NCBI RefSeq assembly: GCF_041435435.1
Contig: NZ_CP108494.1
Coordinates: 7,722,501 to 7,786,500 of the forward strand
Reading direction: 5' to 3'
Source: Streptomyces sp. NBC_01241
Lineage (GTDB): Bacteria > Actinomycetota > Actinomycetes > Streptomycetales > Streptomycetaceae
Length of the DNA stretch: 64,000 nucleotides
Shown here: in pieces, positions 42,982 to 50,911 of the stretch
How the letters are laid out: every line of letters begins with the position of its first letter
Position numbering within the stretch: position 1 is the first letter of the stretch
Position numbers and translations under genes: made by a program
Notes under the pieces: generated by a model
Told to the model about the DNA's origin: nothing
The model's input: the letters and a program-made list of their open reading frames with translations, nothing else
The model's database searches: none

Positions 42982-45540
42982 GGGTAGCGGCGGCGCGTTG
43001 CCGCGCCGCCGCCCCCTGAGAACCGTGCGGGCGGGTTGGCCCCGCACACGGCTCAAGCAGGCCCTATGGCTCACGGGCGGGCAGAAGGCTGGGCCCCTTG
43101 CCGGTGGCGGTGACAAGCCGTTGTCGGCAGTGGGCGTGCAGGAGTTGGGCGGGTGGGGCGTCCGGTGTGCCCGGCCCGGTGATGACGATCGCCTTGAGGC
43201 TGATCGCTTTGCGGGTCGCCCGCAGCCACTGCTCCCACGCGATGGGGCTGGACGGCGGATGGTCAGCGTGCAGCAGAAGAGCCCCGCAGAGCGGACAGCG
43301 GCCGTTCTGGCGGTTGAGCAGGTGCCAGTCGGCCTTGTCGATCAGCGGGATCACGTCCTTGCGCCGCCGCCGGGCCCAGTACTCGGTCAGTGCCGGGTCA
43401 TCCGGAGACGCCCCGAACTTGACGAGCTGGTGCCGGACGATCTTCGTCCACGCGAACTTGGTGAGGAACCGTCCGCTGCCGCGGTCTCCGAAGACCCACC
43501 GGTCACCCCGGCGGGGGTTGAACTCTCCGAAGTAGCGGTGCACGATCCAGTCCTTTGGCTTGTTCGCGTGTTCGTGCTTGGCCCACTTGTAGGCGAGCTG
43601 CCACACGTAGAAGTCCAGCGAGCTGAAGACCCTGCTGGACACCCCGATCCGGAAGTAGGCGGACCAGCCCCGGATGATCGGGTTGAGGGTCCTGATCACC
43701 GCCTCGGCATTGGACCCGCGCAGGTCCCACATCTCGGCGGCGAGCCGTTTCCGGATCCGTTTCACGGACGCCTTGCTGGGTTTGATCAGCAGTTTCCGGT
43801 TGCGATACAGCCGGACGTGGAAGCCCAGGAAGCAGAAGCCCTCGGTGAGGCGCACGATGCGCGTCTTGTCCTCGTTGAAGGCGAGCCCTCTGGGTTCCAG
43901 CCAGGCGGCGAGCCGCTGCTTGACCTCCTCGGCCTGCTCACGGCTGTGGCACATCGCCACCAGATCGTCTGCGTACCTCACCAGCACGGGGCTCTTGCGC
44001 ATCACGCTCCCGGCGTGGATGCCGCTCGCGTGATACCGCACCCCGGCGGCCTCCTCCATTCCGTGCAGAGCCACGTTCATCAGCGCGGGGCTGATCACAC
44101 CGCCCTGGGGAGTTCCCTCCCCGGTCTCGGTGAGCCGACCGTCCTCGACCACACCGGCCCGCAGCCACTGCGCGACCAGTTCCCGCGCGGGAAACGTGCC
44201 GAGCCGCCGGAGCAAGTGATCATGGTCGATCCGGTCGAATGCCGCCGCCAGGTCCGCGTCAAGTACCCATGGCCGACCAGGGTTGGGGCCCCGGCAGGTC
44301 AGAAAGATGGACTCGATCGCGTCATGACAGCCACGGCCGGGCCTGAATCCGTAGGACCTCGGCTCGAACCGTGCCTCCCACTCGGGCTCCAGAGCACCAA
44401 GGACCACAGCCTGAAGACAGCGGTCCAAGATCACGGGAATGCCGAGCGGACGCCGACGCCCGTCGGGCTTCGGCACATACACCCGTCTGACGGGCCGGGC
44501 CGTCCACGACTCGGAGCGGTGCTGCACCCAGTCGGCCACCTCGGCCTTGCCGGGCGCGGTCAGCACCACCTTGCCGTCGACGCCCGCCGTCTCGCGGCCA
44601 GCGTTGACCTCCGTCACCCGCCGCACCGCATGCAGTGCGTTGGCGCGGGAACGGAGCATCAGCTTCTGCAAATTGCGGACCCTCTTCAGGTCCCCTGCCT
44701 GTGACGCCGTGAAGATCCTCTGCCGCAGCCGCCGTACGTCGTCATCCACCCGCTGCCAGTCGATCGACAGCCAGTCGGTGACATCGTCCTCGGGTCCGTT
44801 CACCACCGCGATCACAGCCGGAGCGGCATCTGCCATCCCGGCCTCCTTCACCGCCTTGGTGTCCAACTTGTCCCTCGGTTCCATCGCCTTCGGTCATCGT
44901 CACTTCACAGGCCCACCAGACCCACGTCAGCACCCTTTCGGGTCCGGGCAGCTGCCCGTATCCGGCCGGTTATACGAGACGACCGGCGGAGGGGCCGGTC
45001 ATCGTGTCCCGCTTTCCCGCTGCCTTTCGGCCGCCGGCGTTCGCTTCTTGGGTCCTCCTGTTCCCGCCGGGGAGTTGAGCTCTCCTCGCGGTCGGCCAAC
45101 CGGGCACCGGATAACCGGCCCCGGACCCCGACGGGGTTTCCGCGTTGCACACGTACGAGATCCGACTGGGGTGGGCGCCCCCTATGCCCCGGGAACAGCG
45201 GTGTCCTACGACTGCAACTCACCTCTTACAGTCGCCGCTTGCCGCCTCTCAACGGCCGGTTCCTGGACTCCGGCAGAGCGATCCATCATCCGGAGCTGAT
45301 ACCTGACGAGACATCAACCAGGGGTTCACTCGTCGTTCGCCCGTCCAGTCTTCCCCTTCGCCTGTGGTCCCCGGATGGCACGGGCACCCTTGGGCTTGAC
45401 CCCCTGAGCTCCGCACCCCGCGGTTACCCGCAACGCACGTCAGGGTGGGGACAGACCCTGGACACTGGCCCGGAACTACACCTTCAACATCGAACCTCCA
45501 CTCGGTGTGTTCACTCGTATCGTGCGCCCTCGTGTCGCAC
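42982..45540 (-). mobile_element. Group II intron inside the IS1182 transposase gene
   Basis: The intron begins on the minus strand with GTGCGACACGAGGG at 45540, matching the GUGYG 5' consensus. Near its 3' end a domain V stem pairs GAGCCGTGTGCGGG (43054-43041) with CCCGCCCGCACGGTT (43035-43021), followed by a GC-rich domain VI. About 650 bases of RNA domains precede the maturase gene. The 3' end (about 42982) was placed so that the transposase exons join in frame. Confidence 0.85.
43064..44884 (-). CDS. Group II intron-encoded reverse transcriptase/maturase/HNH endonuclease
   Basis: 606 residues from ATG 44884. Reverse-transcriptase motifs are intact, with the catalytic LVRYADDLVAMCHS and PQGGVISPALMNVALHGME. 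A maturase (X) domain follows, and the C-terminus has an HNH-type endonuclease with CPLCGALLLHADH and a late cysteine/histidine pair. It should help the intron splice and retrohome. All domains appear undamaged, so the intron may still be mobile. Confidence 0.93.
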   Translation of the reverse strand: MEPRDKLDTKAVKEAGMADAAPAVIAVVNGPEDDVTDWLSIDWQRVDDDVRRLRQRIFTASQAGDLKRVRNLQKLMLRSRANALHAVRRVTEVNAGRETAGVDGKVVLTAPGKAEVADWVQHRSESWTARPVRRVYVPKPDGRRRPLGIPVILDRCLQAVVLGALEPEWEARFEPRSYGFRPGRGCHDAIESIFLTCRGPNPGRPWVLDADLAAAFDRIDHDHLLRRLGTFPARELVAQWLRAGVVEDGRLTETGEGTPQGGVISPALMNVALHGMEEAAGVRYHASGIHAGSVMRKSPVLVRYADDLVAMCHSREQAEEVKQRLAAWLEPRGLAFNEDKTRIVRLTEGFCFLGFHVRLYRNRKLLIKPSKASVKRIRKRLAAEMWDLRGSNAEAVIRTLNPIIRGWSAYFRIGVSSRVFSSLDFYVWQLAYKWAKHEHANKPKDWIVHRYFGEFNPRRGDRWVFGDRGSGRFLTKFAWTKIVRHQLVKFGASPDDPALTEYWARRRRKDVIPLIDKADWHLLNRQNGRCPLCGALLLHADHPPSSPIAWEQWLRATRKAISLKAIVITGPGTPDAPPAQLLHAHCRQRLVTATGKGPSLLPAREP

Positions 45541-47017
45541 GGGAGATCGTTCCTTCGACCCCGGCCCGGATCGCGTAACGGTTCTTTCAATTGTCGGTCT
45601 CCTGGGCCTGGCGGACGGCTTCGAGGGCCTCGTGCCGTTCGCGGGGCAGGAAGGTGATGCCCCTGCCCCGGCGGCCGGACGGGGGCTTGGTGCATGCCGT
45701 CTGCTTCGGGCAGGGGCGGCAGTGCTCGGCGGAGAAGAACACCTTGAGGACCGGAGTGCCGTTGCGGTGGTGTTTCTGTTCCCACCACTCGAAACTTTGG
45801 TGCCCGCCTGGACAGGTGGCGCTCTCGTTGTCCCAGTCGATGGTGAAGTCGGCGCGGGAGAAGCCCTGATCCTCTCGGGACTGGCGGCTGCTGTCGTGCG
45901 GGGCCGGGCCGAGCAGTTCCATACCCCGCTCGGTCGCGGACAGGAACAGGGCGGCAGTGGTGTAGCCGGCATCCACGACATGCACGTCCGGCAGCAACTC
46001 CCGTTCTGCGAGCGTTTGGTGGACCGGTTCGGTCATCTCCGTGTCGGCCACCACGGCATCGGTGGTGGCCACCTGCGTGATCACGTGCGGCGCATCCGGC
46101 TCGCAGGTCTCGGTCAGATGCGCCTTGTAGCCGGTCCAGCCCGAGCCGCGCTTGATCCCGTAACGGGCATCGGTGTCATAGGGCGAGCACAACCGGTGAT
46201 GAACCGGCGGGAGATCCTTGCCCTCCCGCCAGCGCACCCCCTTCTCGTCGCGGTGGTACTGCTGGACCCAGGAGACCCGCAGGACCTGCACCGCCTCGAT
46301 CTCGCGCAGCCAGTCCGGAGCCGCGGGGGCGTAGACCGCGTCCAGCAGGACGAACCCGTCCCGTCCGACCTGCTCAGACCACTGTTCACGGACCTCTTCG
46401 CCCTTGGGGAAGCGGTAGGCGTCCACGCGCGGCCCGTAGCGCTCGGCCCACTCGGGTGTGACCAGGCCGGACAGCCATGCCGGGGCGGCGACCGCCAGCG
46501 CTTCCAGTGCGGCCCGCAGCGTCTCGCCGACGAACTCCATCCTGTTCAGCGTCCGCACCGCCGCCAGCACGTGCGTGGAATCGGTCCGCTGCCGGCCACC
46601 GGCCTTCAGCAGGTCCAGCCCGCGCAGGCGTTCCAGCACCAGCTCCAGCGTCGTCTGTTCCAGTCCGTGCTCGATGAGACGGGAACGGAATAGGCTCAGC
46701 ACGGAGGCTTCGAACCCGGGATCGTCCAGCTCCAGGCCGAGCAGAAACTTCCAGTCCATCCGGGCCCGCACCTGGTCAGCGGCCTGCCGATCGGTCAGCC
46801 CCTCCGCGTACTGCAACACCGACACCAAAGCCAACGCCCCCGGCGAGACAGCCGGGCGTCCCCGGACGGCGAACGCCTCTGCGAACGCCTCGTCCTCAAA
46901 CAGCGGGCCCAACGCCTCCCGGATCCGCACCGCCATCGTCCCCTTCGGGAACGCTGCCCGCACCACCCGGGCCGTCAGCTCCGGCACCCCATGATCAGCC
47001 CGTGGCTCCAGTGACAT
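45541..47017 (-). pseudogene. IS1182-family transposase, N-terminal exon with internal stop
   Basis: The start is ATG 47017 (MSLEPRADHGVPEL). DDE blocks such as RQRTDSTHVLAAVRTLNR and VDAGYTTAALF are intact. At 45587-45589 a TGA replaces what should be a tryptophan codon (ETDN-stop-KNRYAIRAGVEGTIS), after which the frame stays open to the intron edge at 45541. The gene is therefore broken by a nonsense codon as well as by the intron. The HVCPGG/CRPC zinc-like cysteines near the end fit the family. Confidence 0.87.
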
Positions 47018-47179
47018 CTCTCGGCCCTCCCGCTCACGCCATAACAATCGTGGAGGACCAACGACCCAGCCCTGCTCGAATCACGCATTCCTCAGCAGAG
47101 TCCTTCAGGGCGGGGGTGAAGGCCATCTTTGGCCCGGAGGCGCGGAGTGCCGGAGTGCTCTTCGTCTCCGGGGTGAGGG

Positions 47180-47608
47180 TCAGACGGGACGCTGCTGGTT
47201 TTCGATGTACTGCTTGACGACGGTCAGGGGTGCCCCGCCGCATGATCCTGCGAAGTAGGAGCCGGACCAGAAGTGTCCGCCCCACAGGTACCGGCGGACG
47301 TGGCTGTCGTACTCCTGGCGGAGCCTGCGGGAACTGACGCCCTTGAGCGAGTTGACCAGTTTGGAGAGCTGGACCTTCGGCGGGTAGTGCACGAGCAGGT
47401 GGACGTGGTCCTGTTCGCCGTTGAACTGTTTCAGCTCGGCCTCGAAGTCGGCGCAGACCTCCCGCATGATCTCTTCGGTGCGGGTCAGCATGGCGTCGGT
47501 GAACGCTTCACGCCGGTACTTTGTGACAAAAACCAAATGAACATGCAGGTTGTAGACAACATGGCGACCGGTTCTGACATCGGGATGAGGGTTCCAGCGC
47601 GGTGACAT
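47180..47608 (-). CDS. tnpA: IS200/IS605 transposase TnpA (Y1 HUH)
   Basis: 142 residues from ATG 47608. The HUH motif is EQDHVHLLVHYPP and the catalytic tyrosine is in VVKQYIENQQ, the hallmarks of single-stranded DNA Y1 transposases. It is transcribed away from tnpB, from a shared 11-base gap. All catalytic residues are present, so it could act in trans even though its own left end is interrupted. Confidence 0.95.
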   Translation of the reverse strand: MSPRWNPHPDVRTGRHVVYNLHVHLVFVTKYRREAFTDAMLTRTEEIMREVCADFEAELKQFNGEQDHVHLLVHYPPKVQLSKLVNSLKGVSSRRLRQEYDSHVRRYLWGGHFWSGSYFAGSCGGAPLTVVKQYIENQQRPV

Positions 47609-47619
47609 AAACCAATGCT

Positions 47620-48912
47620 ATGGTCTCGATCGTGAGTCAAGACACCATGGTCAAGCGGCAGTTCGGGCATCGTGCCCGGCTTGCGCTGTCGCCTGCCGAG
47701 GCGTTGAGGACTGATAGCCAGGCGCACGCGGCCCGCACCCTGTGGAACCTGCTGCACGCCTGGTGGCAGATGATGCCGAAGGAAAAGCGGACTCTCGGAC
47801 ACGCGGATGCCGCCGTACGACAGGCCCGCAAGGACATCGACTTCCTTGCTGTCCTTCCCGCGCAGGCCGCGCAAGCAGTACTCAAGACGTACTTCCTGGC
47901 GTGGAAGAACTGCTGGGACGGCCGCGCCGACGCCCCGAACTTCAAGGGCCGGTTCCGCACGGTGATGTCCGTGGACGTCCCTCAGGGCCGGGACCTGAAC
48001 ATCGTGCGCGTGCACCGCCGCTGGGGCATGGCCAACATTCCCAAGGTGGGCCGGGTCCGCTTCCGGTGGACCAAAGACCTTCCGGTCGGCAAGCGTGCAG
48101 GCGCGGAGAACCGGATCACCGGGGCACGGCTGGTCAAGGACGCGCTCGGCTGGCACATCGCCTTCCGCGTCCAGACCTTGGAGGTCAAGCCCGAGCCCCA
48201 CCAGGGGCCGGAAGTCGGCATCGACGTGGGCGTCACCGTGCCCATCGCCCTCTCAGACGGCGAGACGTACGAGCACGGCGAATGGCTGACGGAGAAGGAG
48301 AAGGCCAGGCTTCTGCACCTGGAGCGGCGCGCCGCGCAGCGCAAGCGGCACCGCAAGCCCGGCGAGCGCACCAGCCGCCGGCTGCACCGCACCTACGACC
48401 AGATCGCAGGACTCCGCGCGAAAGCCAAGCGCAGGGCCCTGGACTGGCAGCACCAGACGACCACCGCCATCGCCCGCACATACGGCACCGTCGTGGTCGA
48501 AGCACTCACCATCACGAACATGGTCAAATCCGCCAGAGGAACCATCGAGGAGCCAGGGAAGAACGTCGCCCAGAAGTCCGGGCTGAACCGCTCCATCAGC
48601 AAGGAGACATGGGGCCGCACGGTCACCATGCTGACGTACAAGACCGCCCGGCTCGGCGGCACCCTGCACAAGGTCCCCGCCCCCGGCACCTCCCAACGCT
48701 GCTCAGCGTGCGGCTTCACCACGCCCGGCAACCGGGAGAGCCAGGCCGTGTTCGTGTGCAAGAACCCCGACTGCGGCTGGTCGGGCAATGCCGACCACAA
48801 CGCAGCCCGGAACGTCTTGCACCTGTACCGGATGGGCCTCGCGCTCATCCCGGCTGCCGGGAGGGCAGTCGTCAGACGTGCGAAGCGCGTCAAGCCCGCT
48901 GCCGCAAGGTAA
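47620..48912 (+). CDS. tnpB: TnpB RNA-guided nuclease of the IS200/IS605 element
   Basis: 430 residues from ATG 47620 (ATG 47647 is also possible). The RuvC acidic residues are in GIDVGVTVPIAL, VVVEALTITNM and NADHNAARN. The zinc ribbon is CSAC with CKNPDC. TnpB proteins cut DNA at sites matched by an omega RNA read from the element's right end, next to a target-adjacent motif. The gene looks intact. Confidence 0.95.
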   Translation: MVSIVSQDTMVKRQFGHRARLALSPAEALRTDSQAHAARTLWNLLHAWWQMMPKEKRTLGHADAAVRQARKDIDFLAVLPAQAAQAVLKTYFLAWKNCWDGRADAPNFKGRFRTVMSVDVPQGRDLNIVRVHRRWGMANIPKVGRVRFRWTKDLPVGKRAGAENRITGARLVKDALGWHIAFRVQTLEVKPEPHQGPEVGIDVGVTVPIALSDGETYEHGEWLTEKEKARLLHLERRAAQRKRHRKPGERTSRRLHRTYDQIAGLRAKAKRRALDWQHQTTTAIARTYGTVVVEALTITNMVKSARGTIEEPGKNVAQKSGLNRSISKETWGRTVTMLTYKTARLGGTLHKVPAPGTSQRCSACGFTTPGNRESQAVFVCKNPDCGWSGNADHNAARNVLHLYRMGLALIPAAGRAVVRRAKRVKPAAAR

Positions 48913-48950
48913 GCAGGAATCTCCCGGCTTCAGCCGGGAGAGCACTTCAA
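48840..48950 (+). ncRNA. Putative TnpB omega RNA/right end
   Basis: In this family the guide RNA overlaps the 3' end of tnpB and runs through the right end into flanking DNA. Here the segment contains the hairpin at 48921-48940. The guide would start at about 48951 (GAGGGCTACCACC), that is in the split NTPase gene. Its limits are inferred, not seen. Confidence 0.5.
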
Positions 48951-49739
48951 GAGGGCTACCACCGGCAGGGGCCGAAGGCGCACCTGCTTACCGCAGGCGG
49001 GGTGATCGGCGTCGCCGTCTCCCGGCACACCGGCTGCTCGCCGCCGACCGAGCTCGATGTCCTCGGACCGCTGACGGATGACCACGGGCGTCCCCTGTCA
49101 CTGGAGCACTTCGCGCGGCCGTGGACGCCGCCTGCGCCGCAGTCGCAGCCACCCATGCAACCGCCGACGGTAGCGGTCGTCGGCTCGTCGATGAACTCGG
49201 GGAAGACCACCACAGCGGCCGGGTTGGTCAGCGGCTGGACGCGCGCAGGTCTGGTCGCCGGAGCGGCGAAGGTCACCGGCTCCGGCAGCGGCAAGGACCG
49301 CTGGGCCTACATCGACGCCGGTGCCCGGCATGTCGTGGACTTCCTCGACTTCGGGATGTCCTCGACCTTCGGCTATCCGCCCGAGCGGCTGCTGAAGACC
49401 ATGGGGGCGATGCGCGACGCGCTCGGCCACGACGGTGCCGAAGCGATCGTGCTGGAGATCGCCGACGGCCTGCTGCAGGAGGAGACACGCCGATTGGCCG
49501 GCCAACTGTCGACCATCTGTCGTGGGGCGGTACTCGCGGTCGGTGATGCGCTCGCGGCTCGTGCCGGAGTCGATCTGCTCGATGCGGTGCCGGTGCTGGC
49601 GGTCAGCGGGCTGATCACGGCAAGCCCCCTGGCATCCCGGGAGGCGGCGGCGGCCACCGGTCTGCCGGTGCTGTCGCCCAGCCAGTTGGCCGACGGCGCG
49701 GCTGTGGATCTGCTCGCCGAGAGGATTCCCGCACCATGA
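48951..49739 (+). pseudogene. 3' part of the split P-loop NTPase gene (DUF1611-like)
   Basis: The frame begins at the mobile-element edge (EGYHRQGPKAHLLTAGG) and contains the Walker A VVGSSMNSGKTTTAAGLVSG, a KVTGSGSGKDRWAYIDAGA block and a late VLEIADGLLQEETRRL. This resembles DUF1611-type NTPases. It has no start of its own unless translation begins internally. It ends in an ATGA overlap with the metalloprotease-like gene, so it was the first gene of that operon. Confidence 0.8.
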
Positions 49740-50911
49740 TAAGGGTCACTGCGTATCTGACGGATCATCACCTCGGCCCGGGCGGTCTTGCCGGACCGGG
49801 ACGGCCGACCGAAGTCGACCTCGACGCCACCGTGACCGGACCCGCCGAGCTGAGCCTGGCCGGACTGACGGTACGGGACGAGCGCGGCGGCGACCTCTTC
49901 CGCCGTCCCGGTGAGCACGGGTACCTCTTCGACCCGGCGGCGGGCGGCGGTCCGCTCGCCGGGCCGGAGGCCCAGTACCAGGCGCGCGGCTTCGGGGTGA
50001 CCAACACCGCGTACCACGCTGCCCGTGTCCTGGACCTCGCCGCCCGGCTGCTGGACCGGCCGCTGCCGCCCCTGGTGATCCGGATCGGCCCGCACTCCGT
50101 ACCGGGCCGCGGCTGGGGCGGAGGGCACTACCGGCTGCCCGGAGAAGCATCACCGCCGGAGCCCGAGCCCCCGGCCCGGTCGGGCGAGATCCATCTGGGC
50201 GCCGGTCGCCGCTTCACCGAGCGCCCTGATCCCGGGTGTTCCCGCTACTTCCACGCGCCCGCGCACAACCCGGCGATCATCTACCACGAAGTCGGCCACC
50301 ACATCTGCCACCACACCGCCGACTTCCGGGCGAACCGGCTGCGCCCGCCGCTCGACCAGCACAACGGGAAGGTCGCCCTCGACGAGGGCACGGCCGATTT
50401 CCTCGCCGCCGTCCTCCTCGGCACCCCTGACATCTACGGCTGGCACCGCGGCCTCATACCGCCGTGGGACCCGCGCCGCCGACAGCTCGACGCTCGCTGG
50501 ACCACCGCCTGCATGTGCCCGGGCAACGGCCGGGCACACGCCAACGGCACCGTGTGGGCGTCCGCCTTGTGGACGGCGCACGAGCGCGTACGACAGGCCG
50601 GTGGTGCCGGCATCACCCGCACCTTGCTCACCGCGATGACCCGATTCGGCAGCCACGGAGCCGATGCGGCCGAGGAACAGCAACGGCGGAACCGCTTCTC
50701 CGAGTTGCTGCGCGAGCTCCTCGCCGCCGATCCGGCCATCGCCCCGGTCGTGGCCGGCGCGATGGCCGACCACGGCATTCTCCCCTACGGCCGCAACTGG
50801 GAACTGCGGGCGCGGATGCAGGCCCGAGCCGCATCGCCGGACGCGCAGACGACAGCGCCTGGGACGTCGGAGACCGGACGGTGGCCGAGGACGGCGGCGG
50901 TCCGGCCGTGA
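49736..50911 (+). CDS. HExxH metalloprotease-like protein
   Basis: 391 residues from ATG 49736. The zinc motif is YHEVGHHICHH (H184, E185, H188) and a probable third ligand is in LDEGTADFLA (about residues 216-222), the order found in gluzincin-type peptidases. A long N-terminal region without known motifs precedes it. There is no signal peptide, so the protein would act inside the cell. It overlaps the NTPase and ABC exporter genes by four bases on each side. I do not know its family. Confidence 0.7.
   Translation: MIRVTAYLTDHHLGPGGLAGPGRPTEVDLDATVTGPAELSLAGLTVRDERGGDLFRRPGEHGYLFDPAAGGGPLAGPEAQYQARGFGVTNTAYHAARVLDLAARLLDRPLPPLVIRIGPHSVPGRGWGGGHYRLPGEASPPEPEPPARSGEIHLGAGRRFTERPDPGCSRYFHAPAHNPAIIYHEVGHHICHHTADFRANRLRPPLDQHNGKVALDEGTADFLAAVLLGTPDIYGWHRGLIPPWDPRRRQLDARWTTACMCPGNGRAHANGTVWASALWTAHERVRQAGGAGITRTLLTAMTRFGSHGADAAEEQQRRNRFSELLRELLAADPAIAPVVAGAMADHGILPYGRNWELRARMQARAASPDAQTTAPGTSETGRWPRTAAVRP

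Larger units (their letters stand above)
42768..47103. mobile_element. IS1182-family insertion sequence containing a group II intron
   Basis: Perfect 27-base inverted repeats (42768-42794 and 47077-47103) and a 4-base target duplication TTCA (42764-42767 and 47104-47107) define it. Length is 4336 bases, of which 2559 is intron; the rest (1777) is normal for IS1182. It sits in the TTCA loop of the left-end hairpin of the IS200/IS605 element. Confidence 0.9.
42738..48950. mobile_element. IS200/IS605-family element (tnpA + tnpB), itself interrupted
   Basis: The element is bounded by the two halves of the NTPase gene. Left end: a CGCCC-TTCA-GGGCG hairpin, now split by the IS1182 element. Right end: hairpin CTCCCGGC-TTCA-GCCGGGAG at 48921-48940, ten bases from the end. 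Without the inserted IS1182 it would be about 1.87 kb, the normal size of a tnpA/tnpB element. No target duplication is expected for this family. The boundaries could be shifted by three bases. Confidence 0.8.

Noticed and set aside
45239..46693. 484-codon plus-strand frame
   Set aside because: Antisense of the IS1182 transposase and the intron 5' end; no ribosome-binding site or family signature.
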